The position numbers and the translations under genes were made by a program. This document shows positions 17,677 through 26,252 of a DNA stretch of 64,000 nucleotides, piece after piece. The notes beneath the pieces were generated by a model. The model searched no databases and was not told where the DNA came from. It saw nothing but the letters and a program-made list of their open reading frames with translations. Position 1 is the first letter of the stretch, and every line of letters starts with the position of its first letter. The DNA comes from Seohaeicola saemankumensis (GTDB lineage Bacteria > Pseudomonadota > Alphaproteobacteria > Rhodobacterales > Rhodobacteraceae). The stretch is from positions 1 to 64,000 of the forward strand of contig NZ_JBHTKR010000009.1 of NCBI RefSeq assembly GCF_042678485.1, written 5' to 3'.

Positions 17677-18693
17677 TTAGCTGGTTCCGCCCGCGATCAG
17701 GGTGAATCCTACATCTGTCATACGTGGCGTTTCTTCACCGGACAGCCGCTTCAGGACGCAGGCTGCCGCTGTCTCGCCGATCCGTGCCCGGTGCGAGGCT
17801 GTCGTGGTCAACGGGGTCGGCAGGCTTTGGCCGATATCCAGACCGTTGAAACCGGCGATGGCAAGCTGATCGGGCAGACTGATGCCGACCGCCATGCAAT
17901 GAAAGACCCCGCCCACGGCCATGTCGTCATTCGAGAAATAGACAAGATCCGGTCTGGCGCAATCGCTGCCAAGCAACATGTTCAGGCCCCGCCGACCCAG
18001 CGCGACCGAAGAGGGTTCGACCAGGGTCACACAGCCGACCATTTTCAGCCCGGCCTCGTTCAGGCCAGCCGTGAAACCGTCAAGTCGGGCAGTAGCGCGG
18101 TTGTCGCGGGCGATATCATGGCCCACATAGGCAAAGCGTCGGTAACCACGCGCGATCAGATGACGCGCCATGGCCAGCCCCGCGCCCCGATGCGACATGC
18201 CCACGGCCATATCGATCGGATCTGTATCGATATCCATGATTTCGACCACCGGAAGGTCCGCCCCCGCAAGCATGGTGCGACTGTTTTCAGTCATGCCGCT
18301 TGGGGCGATCACCAGACCGGCGGGCCGCCAGGACAGAAGGTTGCGGATCAGCTGTTCCTCCTGCTCCGGATCATAGTTCGATATTCCCAGGACCGGGTGA
18401 AATCCCGCGTGTTCCAGCCGGTCCTCCAGTCCCTTCAGCACATCGGGGAAAACGATATTGGACAGGGATGGAAGAATGACGCCAACCTGATTCGAAGGCC
18501 CGCCAGCCAGAGCGCCTGCAAGTCGGTTGCGCAGATAGCCCAGCGAGGTCGCGGCCTCCTGCACCTTCTGGAGGGTTTCAGGGGTCACCACATTGCTGCC
18601 GCGCAACGCCCGAGATGCGGTAATCTCGCTGACGCCCGCATGTGCGGCGACCTCGAACAGTGTAGGTTTTCTGGGTGATTTTTCTTTGTTCAC
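17677..18693 (-). CDS. LacI-family regulator of the tetronate operon
   Basis: A 338-residue LacI/GalR repressor. Residues 8-60 form the DNA-binding domain (TLFEVAAHAGVSEITASRAL, then GSNVVTPETLQKVQ); the rest is a periplasmic-binding-like sensor. I chose the GTG at 18693 (MNKEKSPRKP) because it gives the family length and places the HTH at the N terminus, with AGGAA upstream; the frame extends to 18807, adding a non-homologous leader that would cross the operator. It is divergent from the C4 acid-sugar operon and probably senses one of its substrates. Confidence 0.88.
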   Translation of the reverse strand: MNKEKSPRKPTLFEVAAHAGVSEITASRALRGSNVVTPETLQKVQEAATSLGYLRNRLAGALAGGPSNQVGVILPSLSNIVFPDVLKGLEDRLEHAGFHPVLGISNYDPEQEEQLIRNLLSWRPAGLVIAPSGMTENSRTMLAGADLPVVEIMDIDTDPIDMAVGMSHRGAGLAMARHLIARGYRRFAYVGHDIARDNRATARLDGFTAGLNEAGLKMVGCVTLVEPSSVALGRRGLNMLLGSDCARPDLVYFSNDDMAVGGVFHCMAVGISLPDQLAIAGFNGLDIGQSLPTPLTTTASHRARIGETAAACVLKRLSGEETPRMTDVGFTLIAGGTS

Positions 18694-18792
18694 ACGAAGT
18701 AGTTTCCTGAGTGGGCGCCATGATGCCGCCCTTGGACAGCCCCGGCAGCATCCGGTCTGAATAGTTGATTCGCAATGAATGATGTCACTGAT

Positions 18793-18806
18793 TGACAGCG
18801 CTGTCA
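18793..18806. promoter_or_regulatory. LacI-type operator of the tetronate operon
   Basis: TGACAGCGCTGTCA is a perfect 14-bp palindrome with the central CG typical of LacI/GalR operators. It lies in the divergent intergenic region 35 bases before the denD start. A further half-site ATGACAGC follows at 18810-18817. Binding by the adjacent LacI protein is inferred. Confidence 0.75.
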
Positions 18807-18841
18807 TTCAATGACAGCTTGCCCGCAGAGGAGAATTTACC

Positions 18842-19825
18842 TTGAGAATTCTGGTTACGGGGGCGGCCGGTTTCATCGGCCAGATGGTTGTGAACGCGCT
18901 TGCTGCGCGCGATGCGCTTGTGTTGAACGGGACCGAAAGGCGTATCTCGGCGATCCTTGTGACCGACATTGCCGAAGCGCCGCTAAACGCCTTGGCTGCG
19001 GGCCATCGTCGTGTGCACGCGCTGCCGGGGATGCTGTCGTCACCCGATGTCCTTGACCGGATTGCCGCGGATGCACCCGATCTGGTGATCCACCTTGCCG
19101 CCGTGGTATCCGGGCAGGCCGAGGCTGATTTCGACCTGGGCATGGCGGTCAATCTTCAATCGACCATCGACCTGATCAATGCCTGTCGCAGGATGCCCAA
19201 GCCGCCGGTTTTTCTGTTTTCGTCATCTGTCGCGGTCTTTTCCTGTGCGGCCAACGATACGCTGACAGAAGATACGCTGCCCGCACCGCGTTCGTCCTAT
19301 GGCACACAGAAACTGATGGGCGAACTGCTGGTGCGGGATGCCACGCGCAAGGGGTTCATTCTTGGGCGCAGCTTGCGTTTTCCGACGATTTCCGTGCGGC
19401 CCGGTGCGCCCAACAAGGCCGCCAGCAGTTTTGCCAGCGGGATCATCCGCGAGCCTTTGGCCGGACAGGACGCAATCCTGCCTGTTGGGCGCGATCTGCG
19501 CCTGCATCTGGCCTCACCGGATCGGGCGCTGGCCTATACGCTGCATGCAGCCGGGCTGTCGCAAGACAGCATCGGTGGGAATACCACCCTGACATTGCCG
19601 GGTGTCACCGTGACCGTTGGCGCAATGATCGACACGCTTGCACGCATTGCGGGCGCTGATGTCGCTGTGCGCATCAAGCCAGAGCATGACCCCGCAATCG
19701 AGGCGATCGTGGCAAGCTGGCCTGGCCAGATCCTGACACCGCGCGCCCTTGCGCTGGGGTTTGAACCCGATTCCGATTTTGCCGACCTTGTTACGTCCCA
19801 CATGGGCCGTATCTCGGCGGAATGA
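18842..19825 (+). CDS. denD: D-erythronate dehydrogenase-like NAD-dependent epimerase/dehydrogenase
   Basis: A 327-residue extended short-chain dehydrogenase. The nucleotide-binding motif VTGAAGFIGQMV is at residues 5-16 and the catalytic Tyr-x-x-x-Lys appears as SSYGTQKLMGE near residue 150. Initiation is at TTG 18842, preceded by GAGGAG. DenD oxidises D-erythronate at C2 to 2-oxo-tetronate; the assignment follows the family match and the otnK/otnC/otnI neighbours. It is the first gene of the operon, before the TRAP genes. Confidence 0.82.
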   Translation: MRILVTGAAGFIGQMVVNALAARDALVLNGTERRISAILVTDIAEAPLNALAAGHRRVHALPGMLSSPDVLDRIAADAPDLVIHLAAVVSGQAEADFDLGMAVNLQSTIDLINACRRMPKPPVFLFSSSVAVFSCAANDTLTEDTLPAPRSSYGTQKLMGELLVRDATRKGFILGRSLRFPTISVRPGAPNKAASSFASGIIREPLAGQDAILPVGRDLRLHLASPDRALAYTLHAAGLSQDSIGGNTTLTLPGVTVTVGAMIDTLARIAGADVAVRIKPEHDPAIEAIVASWPGQILTPRALALGFEPDSDFADLVTSHMGRISAE

Positions 19826-19863
19826 CCTGACCACCTGAAACCTAAGCTCATGGGAGGAGCATC

Positions 19864-20829
19864 ATGAAACATTTCATCACTGGCCTTATCGCGGCAGCCG
19901 TCCTGGCGACCGGCGCACAGGCGCAGCAGAAGATCGTTGTCGGCCACGCCTTGTCGCCGACCTCGCATTACGGTGTCGGCGCACAGGCTTTCATCGATAC
20001 GCTGACCGAACTGTCCGGCGGCACCTTTACGGGCGAGCAGGCCCCCGCTGGCCAGCTGGGCGGCGAGCGTGACATGATCGAAGGCTTGCAGATCGGGTCG
20101 CTGGACCTGGTTGTGACCTCGACTGGCCCGCTGGGCAACTTCGTGCCCGAGGTCTTCGCCCTCGACCTGCCGTTCCTGTTCCGCGACTACGACCATGCCC
20201 GCAAGACGCTGGACGGTGAGATCGGTCAGGAACTGCTGGCCAAGATCGGCGAAAACAACCTTGTGGGCCTTGCCTGGTCCGAGAATGGCTTCCGCCACGT
20301 GACCAACTCGCAGCGTCCGGTTCGCACGCCCGCAGACCTGGAAGGTCTGAAACTGCGCACCATGGAAAACAAGGTGCACATGACTGCCTTCAGCGGCATG
20401 GGTGCCGCGCCCACGCCGATGGCTTTCCCCGAACTGTTCACCGCGCTTCAACAGGGTGTCGTGGATGGCCAGGAAAACCCGGTCACCGTGATCACCGCCT
20501 CGAAATTCTGGGAAGTCCAGAAGCACGTCTCGCTGACAGGTCACGTCTATTCGCCCGCAGTGGTGCTGGCATCGCCCGTTCTGTTCGATGGTCTGACCGA
20601 CGAGCAGAAGGGCTGGTTCATGGAGGCCGCAAAGGCATCCGCAGCAGCCACCCGCGCCGAGGTGAATCGTCTTGAAGAAGCCGGCGTTGCACTGCTGCGC
20701 GAAAACGGGATGGAAGTGATCACCGACATCGACAAGGCGCCTTTTGCGGCCCTCGCCGAAGCATCCTACTCGGTATATACGGATCAGTATGGCACCGAGA
20801 TGGTCGACCGGATCAAAGCGGTCCAGTAA
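19864..20829 (+). CDS. dctP: TRAP transporter solute-binding protein (DctP family)
   Basis: A 321-residue periplasmic protein with a classic signal peptide (MKHFITGLIAAAVLATGAQA, cleavage likely after residue 20). The mature protein shows DctP elements such as 'FPELFTALQQGVVDGQENPV' near residue 185. It is expected to capture a C4 sugar acid (erythronate or threonate), judged by the neighbouring enzymes. The start has GGGAGGAGC upstream. A strong terminator follows before dctQ. Confidence 0.93.
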   Translation: MKHFITGLIAAAVLATGAQAQQKIVVGHALSPTSHYGVGAQAFIDTLTELSGGTFTGEQAPAGQLGGERDMIEGLQIGSLDLVVTSTGPLGNFVPEVFALDLPFLFRDYDHARKTLDGEIGQELLAKIGENNLVGLAWSENGFRHVTNSQRPVRTPADLEGLKLRTMENKVHMTAFSGMGAAPTPMAFPELFTALQQGVVDGQENPVTVITASKFWEVQKHVSLTGHVYSPAVVLASPVLFDGLTDEQKGWFMEAAKASAAATRAEVNRLEEAGVALLRENGMEVITDIDKAPFAALAEASYSVYTDQYGTEMVDRIKAVQ

Positions 20830-20848
20830 ACTGTATCACGACGCAAGG

Positions 20849-20877
20849 ACCGGCGCAGAACACTGCGCCGGTTTTTT
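20849..20877 (+). terminator. Rho-independent-type hairpin between dctP and dctQ
   Basis: A perfect 10-bp stem (ACCGGCGCAG / CTGCGCCGGT) with loop AACA is followed by six T residues. It sits 20 bases after the dctP stop and 25 before dctQ. It would yield more binding protein than membrane subunits, or protect the 3' end of dctP mRNA, a common arrangement for binding-protein genes. Confidence 0.9.
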
Positions 20878-20901
20878 GCACCGACAGAAGCGGAGGGCAA
20901 A

Positions 20902-21411
20902 ATGCGCGCATTCCTGCGATTTGAAGATTTCACCACCGGGCTTGCCCTGCGCCTTTCGATCGGTTTCCTGATCATCGCGGCATCGCTTGCCTTGTACCAG
21001 GTGATCACACGCTTCGTCTTTGCCAGCCCCTCGACCTGGTCCGAGGTCATCACACGCTCTGCGATGATCTGGTCGGTGTTTCTGGGTGTTGCGGTTGCCT
21101 TTCGCCATGGTGCCATGATCTCGGTCGAGATCATCCAGCAGGCTTTGCCGCCACGTCTTGGTCTGAGCCTTTTCATTGTCGCAAATGCCCTGTCCGCAGT
21201 CTTTTTCGCGATTTTGTTCTGGCAAGGCTGGGCCATGACCGAAAGGGTCGCCAACCAGAACCTTGCCGCGCTCGACGTGTCCATCGCCTGGGCCTATGCG
21301 GCGCTGCCGGTCGGGTCCGTCTTCATCATCATCGCGACATTGGCGTGCATGATCCGTGGCGCACAGGGCGATTGGGCCCGCGACAAAGCCATCAAGGAGC
21401 TTGAAGAATGA
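20902..21411 (+). CDS. dctQ: TRAP transporter small membrane subunit (DctQ family)
   Basis: A 169-residue protein with four hydrophobic helices (about residues 15-37, 48-68, 90-112 and 130-152). 'WSEVITRSAMIWSVFLGVAVAFRHG' around residues 44-68 is the DctQ signature. It pairs with DctM in the inner membrane. Its start follows GGAGGGC, and the stop overlaps dctM by 4 bases. Confidence 0.9.
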   Translation: MRAFLRFEDFTTGLALRLSIGFLIIAASLALYQVITRFVFASPSTWSEVITRSAMIWSVFLGVAVAFRHGAMISVEIIQQALPPRLGLSLFIVANALSAVFFAILFWQGWAMTERVANQNLAALDVSIAWAYAALPVGSVFIIIATLACMIRGAQGDWARDKAIKELEE

Positions 21412-22688
21412 ATACCGCTCTGGGGCTTTCGCTGGCCATCCTGTTTCTGATGGGCGTGCCGATCGCTGTCGCGATCGGACTGGCGTCTGTCGTCGGTATC
21501 GAAACGCAGGGGCGCTTGCCGCTGCTGCTGGTGGCACAACGCATGTTCACCGGGATCGACAGCTTCCCCTTGATGGCCATTCCGCTTTTCATCCTTGCGG
21601 GCAATCTGATGTCGGCTGGCGGGATCTCTTATCGTCTGGTCGAACTGGCCAAGTCGATGGTAGGCGGCATCCAGGGGGGGCTGGCTTGTTCCTGCGTCCT
21701 GACCTGCATGATGTTCGCCTCGGTCTCGGGGTCCAGCGTGGCCACGACCTTTGCGATCGGGGCGATCCTGATCCCGGCCATGGTCAAGCATGGCTATCCC
21801 AAACCGATGGCCGCCTCGATCCAGGCAAGCTCGGCCGAGCTGGGCGTTCTTATCCCGCCATCAATCCCGCTCATTCTGTACGGGGTGTCGACTGACACCT
21901 CGATCGGGCAGCTTTTCGTTGCCGGTATCGGGCCGGGTATCCTGGTGGCAACATCGCTGATGATCCTTGTCCTTGTGCTCTGCCGCATACGCGGCATCGG
22001 GATGCGCGACGGCGAGGACCGATCCAGCTTTGCGCGCGCCAGCCTGAATGCCGTGCCAGCCCTGCTGGTGCCTTTCGTGATCCTGGGCGGTATCTATTCG
22101 GGAATTTTCACTCCGACCGAGGCCAGCGCCGCTGCCGTGGCCGCCGCGTTGATCGTCGGCATGGGGATCTACCGCGAGCTGAAATTCAGCATGCTGCCGG
22201 ACATCCTGAAACAGACGGTCATAGCAACATCAGCCATCATGATCATCATCGCAGCGGCATCGCTGTTTTCATTCCTGATCACCCGGTCGGGCCTGCCGAA
22301 CGAGATTGCCGCGTGGTTCAAGGATGTCTTCGAAAGCCGCGTCGCCTTCCTGCTGGCGGTGAACATCCTGCTGCTGATTGTCGGCATGTTCATCGAAACC
22401 TCGGCCGCGATCCTGGTCCTGGCACCGATCCTGACCCCGATCGCAATCGCCTATGGCGTGGATCCGGTGCATTTCGGACTGATCATCGTGGTCAATCTTG
22501 CGCTTGGCATGATCACACCGCCGCTGGGGGTCAACCTGTTCGCGGCTTGCGCGGTCGCCAAGCTGTCCGTCGACAAGATCATCCCGCATCTGCTGTGGTT
22601 CGTGTTGACCGTTTTCGGCGCACTGATGATCATCACCTATGTGCCTGCCATCACACTGTGGCCGGTGGAACTTGTATTCGGGAACTGA
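21408..22688 (+). CDS. dctM: TRAP transporter large permease (DctM family)
   Basis: A 426-residue polytopic permease of the DctM family. Family elements include 'FTGIDSFPLMAIPLFILAGNLM' in overlapping segments near residue 45-66 and 'FLITRSGLPNEIAAW' near residue 285. Sodium-coupled uptake is known for TRAP systems. It overlaps dctQ (ATGA), and ltnD begins one base after its stop. Confidence 0.94.
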   Translation: MNTALGLSLAILFLMGVPIAVAIGLASVVGIETQGRLPLLLVAQRMFTGIDSFPLMAIPLFILAGNLMSAGGISYRLVELAKSMVGGIQGGLACSCVLTCMMFASVSGSSVATTFAIGAILIPAMVKHGYPKPMAASIQASSAELGVLIPPSIPLILYGVSTDTSIGQLFVAGIGPGILVATSLMILVLVLCRIRGIGMRDGEDRSSFARASLNAVPALLVPFVILGGIYSGIFTPTEASAAAVAAALIVGMGIYRELKFSMLPDILKQTVIATSAIMIIIAAASLFSFLITRSGLPNEIAAWFKDVFESRVAFLLAVNILLLIVGMFIETSAAILVLAPILTPIAIAYGVDPVHFGLIIVVNLALGMITPPLGVNLFAACAVAKLSVDKIIPHLLWFVLTVFGALMIITYVPAITLWPVELVFGN

Positions 22689-22689
22689 C

Positions 22690-23577
22690 ATGGCGCTTTT
22701 TCATGTGATCGGATTAGGCTCTATGGGCCTCGGGATGGCGGTATCGCTGCGGCGGGCAGGGCATGAGGTTTACGGCCTCGACCTGAACACTGCACAGATC
22801 GCCAAGTTGCAGGACGCCGGCGGCCACGCGCTGACAAAGGCTTCACCGCCGGCTGACGCCTTGATCTGCGTTGTGTTGAACGCGGCCCAGACGGAAACCG
22901 CGCTGTTTGGCCCAGAAGGATGGGCGGAACAACTGAAGCCGGGCGGAACGATCCTGTCCTGCGCCACTGTTGCCCCCGATTTCGCAAAGCGTATGGAAGC
23001 GCAGGCACAGGCGCGCGGGTTGCATTATCTTGACGCCCCGATCTCGGGGGGGTCGCTGCGCGCGGCTTCGGGTGAGCTGTCCGTCATGGCTTCGGGCACA
23101 GCAGCGGCCTTTGAGGGTGCAGCAGAAGCACTTGCAGCGATGGCGCAGACTGTTCACCGGCTTGGCGATCAGGCGGGGCCCGGATCAGCAATGAAGGCGG
23201 TCAATCAACTGCTGGCCGGCGTTCATATCGCAGCCATGGGCGAGGCGCTTGGCTTTGCAACCTCGCAGGGGCTGGACCTGGCACGCGTGCTGGATGTGAT
23301 CCGCGTATCTGCCGGAACCTCTTGGATGTTCGAGAACCGGGCGCCGCATGTAATCGACGCCGACTATACACCGCGTTCGACGATCAATATCTGGCCCAAG
23401 GATCTGGGGATCGTCACCGATATCGCGGCAGGCGCCAACCTGCCCCTGCCGCTGACAGAAACCGCATTGGCACAATACCGCGCGGCCGCCGAGGCTGGAT
23501 TGGGCCAGGAAGATGATGCTGCCATCACCAAGCTGGTGGCGGCGCGCGCTGGACTCAAACTGCCAGGGAACAAGTGA
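22690..23577 (+). CDS. ltnD: L-threonate dehydrogenase-like 3-hydroxyacid dehydrogenase
   Basis: A 295-residue member of the beta-hydroxyacid dehydrogenase family. The NAD-binding motif VIGLGSMGLGMAVSLRRAGH is at residues 5-24; 'DAPISGGSLRAASGELSVM' near residue 116 carries the substrate-binding stretch, and the catalytic lysine lies in 'SAMKAVNQLLAG' near residue 170. LtnD oxidises L-threonate to a 2-oxo-tetronate. ATG at 22690 was chosen; a longer frame overlaps dctM. The stop overlaps the otnK start. Confidence 0.85.
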   Translation: MALFHVIGLGSMGLGMAVSLRRAGHEVYGLDLNTAQIAKLQDAGGHALTKASPPADALICVVLNAAQTETALFGPEGWAEQLKPGGTILSCATVAPDFAKRMEAQAQARGLHYLDAPISGGSLRAASGELSVMASGTAAAFEGAAEALAAMAQTVHRLGDQAGPGSAMKAVNQLLAGVHIAAMGEALGFATSQGLDLARVLDVIRVSAGTSWMFENRAPHVIDADYTPRSTINIWPKDLGIVTDIAAGANLPLPLTETALAQYRAAAEAGLGQEDDAAITKLVAARAGLKLPGNK

Positions 23578-24830
23578 TGCTACTGGGCTGTATCGGGGAT
23601 GATTTTACCGGCTCGTCCGATCTGGGAAACACGCTGACCAAGGCCGGGATGCGCGTTACGCAATATGTGGGCGTGCCTGATGCACCCGCGGCGGCCGAGG
23701 TCGAGGCAGGGATTGTCGCGCTCAAATCCCGCTCGATTGCCGTTGCTGACGCGGTCAGGCTTTCGCTGGAAGCCTTGGACTGGCTGCGCGCGCAGGGGTG
23801 TACGCAATTCCTGTTCAAATACTGCTCTACCTTCGATTCCACGCGCGAAGGCAATATCGGCCCTGTGGCCGAGGCTTTGGCCGATGCTCTGGATGCGCGT
23901 CAGGTCCTGGTCTGCCCGGCGTTTCCGGCAACAGGGCGCTCGATCTACCAGGGGCATCTTTTCGTCGCGGACCGGCTTCTGAATGAAAGCGGGATGCAGG
24001 ATCATCCGCTGACCCCGATGACAGATCCGGACATCCGCCGCTGGCTTGGCTATCAGACCAAGGGTACTGTGGGCCTTGTGCCGGCACAGGCTGTCATGCA
24101 AGGCGTCACGCACACCCGCGCCCGGATGCTTGAAGAAGACAAGGCGGGGCACCGCCTGATGGTGGCCGACGCAATAACCGACGCTGACTTGATCACATTG
24201 GGCCAGGCGGCGGCCGATCTGCCGTTGATCACGGGCGGTTCGGGTATCGCGATGGGACTGCCAGGAAACTTTCGCGCGCGCGGACTTCTGTCCGCGACGC
24301 AGAACCAATGGATGGGGCAGGACGGAAAGGCCGCCATCCTTTCGGGGTCCTGCTCCAACGCGACACGTGGTCAGGTGGCAGAACACGCCAGGTCCAACCC
24401 AACCCGCGAAGTCACCGCAGATCAGGTCATGTCCGGCGCAATCACGGCGCAAGCCCTTGCAGATTGGGCTTTGGCGCAAGATGGGGTGCCCCTGATCTAT
24501 ACCTCTGCCGATCCAGCTGTTGTCATTGACGCTCAGGCGCGCTTTGGCAAGGCGGCGGTTGCCACCAGGATCGAGGGCTTGTTCGCGGATCTTGCCCGCG
24601 CCCTTGTGGCTGGCGGTGTCACACGGATGATCAGTGCCGGAGGCGAAACATCCGGAGCCATCGTCGAAGGGCTTGGCCTGGCCGCGTTTGAGATCGGACC
24701 GGAAATCGACCCTGGTGTTCCGATGATCCGTGCCTCGGACAAGCTGGTGCTCGCCCTCAAATCCGGCAATTTTGGTGGCCCTGATTTCTTCAGCCGCGCC
24801 GCAGCCATGATGGAAGGCACAGCCCGATGA
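23577..24830 (+). CDS. otnK: 3-oxo-tetronate kinase (four-carbon acid sugar kinase family)
   Basis: A 417-residue protein of the former DUF1537 family. The N-terminal 'GCIGDDFTGSSDLGNTL' is the conserved substrate-binding motif, and the C-terminal 'ISAGGETSGAIVEGLGL' near residue 348 belongs to the nucleotide-binding domain. OtnK phosphorylates 3-oxo-tetronate at O4. The ATG at 23577 overlaps the ltnD stop (TGATG); a GTG codon just before is an alternative. Confidence 0.92.
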   Translation: MLLGCIGDDFTGSSDLGNTLTKAGMRVTQYVGVPDAPAAAEVEAGIVALKSRSIAVADAVRLSLEALDWLRAQGCTQFLFKYCSTFDSTREGNIGPVAEALADALDARQVLVCPAFPATGRSIYQGHLFVADRLLNESGMQDHPLTPMTDPDIRRWLGYQTKGTVGLVPAQAVMQGVTHTRARMLEEDKAGHRLMVADAITDADLITLGQAAADLPLITGGSGIAMGLPGNFRARGLLSATQNQWMGQDGKAAILSGSCSNATRGQVAEHARSNPTREVTADQVMSGAITAQALADWALAQDGVPLIYTSADPAVVIDAQARFGKAAVATRIEGLFADLARALVAGGVTRMISAGGETSGAIVEGLGLAAFEIGPEIDPGVPMIRASDKLVLALKSGNFGGPDFFSRAAAMMEGTAR

Positions 24831-25471
24831 CAGACGCGAAGCTGCGCGAGGATATATGCTTCTGGGCGGCATCCATGTTCAATCGCGGTCTGACGGGTGG
24901 CGCGTCCGGCAATATCTCTGTTCGAACCGAGGATGGAGGGCTTCTGGTCACGCCAACCGGCGTCAGCCTGGGACGCCTTGATCCCGCGAACCTGTCGCGG
25001 TTTGACGCGGCGGGTAGACATATCGGCGGCGATGCACCGACCAAGGAAATGCCACTTCACGCCGCTTTTTACGAAACGCGCAAAAGTGCGGGCGCAGTGG
25101 TGCATCTGCATTCCACGCATTCCGTTGCCTTGTCGATGCTGCCGGACACAAATCCCGACAACGTCCTGCCGCCTTTGACACCCTATGCCGTGATGCGTGT
25201 GGGCAAGGTGGCGCTTTTGCCCTTCTTCCTTCCCGGTGACGCGGCGATGGGTGATGCCTTGCGCGGCCTGGGCGGAAAACGCGCGGCTGTGCTGCTGGCC
25301 AATCATGGGCCGGTGGTCGCCTCCAAGGATCTGGAAGCGGCCGTTTTCGCGATGGAAGAACTGGAAGAAACTGCCAGGCTTGCGCTGCTGCTGCGCGGAC
25401 ATTCGCCCCGCGCCCTGACACAGGATCAGATCGACGCGCTGGTCCGTAAATTCGATCTGGAGTGGGACTGA
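24827..25471 (+). CDS. otnC: 3-oxo-tetronate 4-phosphate decarboxylase (class II aldolase family)
   Basis: A 214-residue member of the class II aldolase/adducin family. 'LTGGASGNISVRTEDG' near residue 24 binds phosphate, and the zinc-binding H-x-H is in 'VVHLHSTHSVALS' near residue 91; a further His is in 'LLANHGPVVAS' near residue 155. OtnC decarboxylates 3-oxo-tetronate 4-phosphate to dihydroxyacetone phosphate. It overlaps otnK by 4 bases and otnI by one. Confidence 0.9.
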   Translation: MTDAKLREDICFWAASMFNRGLTGGASGNISVRTEDGGLLVTPTGVSLGRLDPANLSRFDAAGRHIGGDAPTKEMPLHAAFYETRKSAGAVVHLHSTHSVALSMLPDTNPDNVLPPLTPYAVMRVGKVALLPFFLPGDAAMGDALRGLGGKRAAVLLANHGPVVASKDLEAAVFAMEELEETARLALLLRGHSPRALTQDQIDALVRKFDLEWD

Positions 25472-26250
25472 TGCGCTATTCCGCAAATCTCGGCTTTCTT
25501 TTCACTGACCTGCCATTGCCGCAAGCGATCCATGCCGCAAAAGCAGCAGGGTTTGACGCGGTTGAGTGTCACTTTCCCTACGATGTGCCCGCAACCGAGG
25601 TGGTGCAGTCGCTGCGCGAGACCGGGCTGACCATGTTGGGGCTGAACACATGGCCGGGTGACAAGGCGGCTGGCGATTTTGGTCTGGCCGCCCTGGCCGG
25701 TCGCGAGCATGAAGCCCGGGCCGCCATATCGCAGGCAGTGGACTATGCCGTGGCAACGGGTACGAGGGCCGTGCATGTCATGGCAGGTCGCACAGATGGC
25801 GGCGACACCGCGGACGCGACCTTTCGCGCCAACCTGGCCCATGCCTGCGACCTGGCAGCCCCTCACGGGATCACCATCCTGATCGAGCCGATCAATACCC
25901 GCGATGTGCCGGGCTATCACCTGTCAGGCACCGATCACGCGGCGCGGATCATTGCTGCCCTGGACAAACCCAACCTCAAGCTGATGTTTGACTGTTATCA
26001 CATGCAGATCATGCAGGGTGACCTGTTTACCCACCTGCGTGACCTGATGCCCATCATCGGCCATATCCAGATCGCCGCTGTCCCCGACCGCGGCGAACCC
26101 GATCAGGGCGAGATCGATTATCACTGGCTTATGCGCGAACTTGGCGGCTTGGGATATGACGCTTTCGTCGGCGCCGAGTACAAGCCCAGGTCGGGCACCG
26201 TGCAGGGTCTGACCTGGCTGGAACATTTCCGCATGTCGGCGCGGGGCTGA
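25471..26250 (+). CDS. otnI: 2-oxo-tetronate isomerase (hydroxypyruvate isomerase family)
   Basis: A 259-residue TIM-barrel protein of the hydroxypyruvate isomerase family: MRYSANLGFLFTDLPL at the start, 'LIEPINTRDVPGYHL' near residue 138 with the metal-binding glutamate, 'KLMFDCYHMQIMQGDL' near residue 170, and 'GAEYKPRSGTVQGL' near residue 235. OtnI converts 2-oxo- to 3-oxo-tetronate, linking DenD/LtnD with OtnK. It closes the operon and converges on the ior gene. Confidence 0.9.
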   Translation: MRYSANLGFLFTDLPLPQAIHAAKAAGFDAVECHFPYDVPATEVVQSLRETGLTMLGLNTWPGDKAAGDFGLAALAGREHEARAAISQAVDYAVATGTRAVHVMAGRTDGGDTADATFRANLAHACDLAAPHGITILIEPINTRDVPGYHLSGTDHAARIIAALDKPNLKLMFDCYHMQIMQGDLFTHLRDLMPIIGHIQIAAVPDRGEPDQGEIDYHWLMRELGGLGYDAFVGAEYKPRSGTVQGLTWLEHFRMSARG

Positions 26251-26252
26251 CC

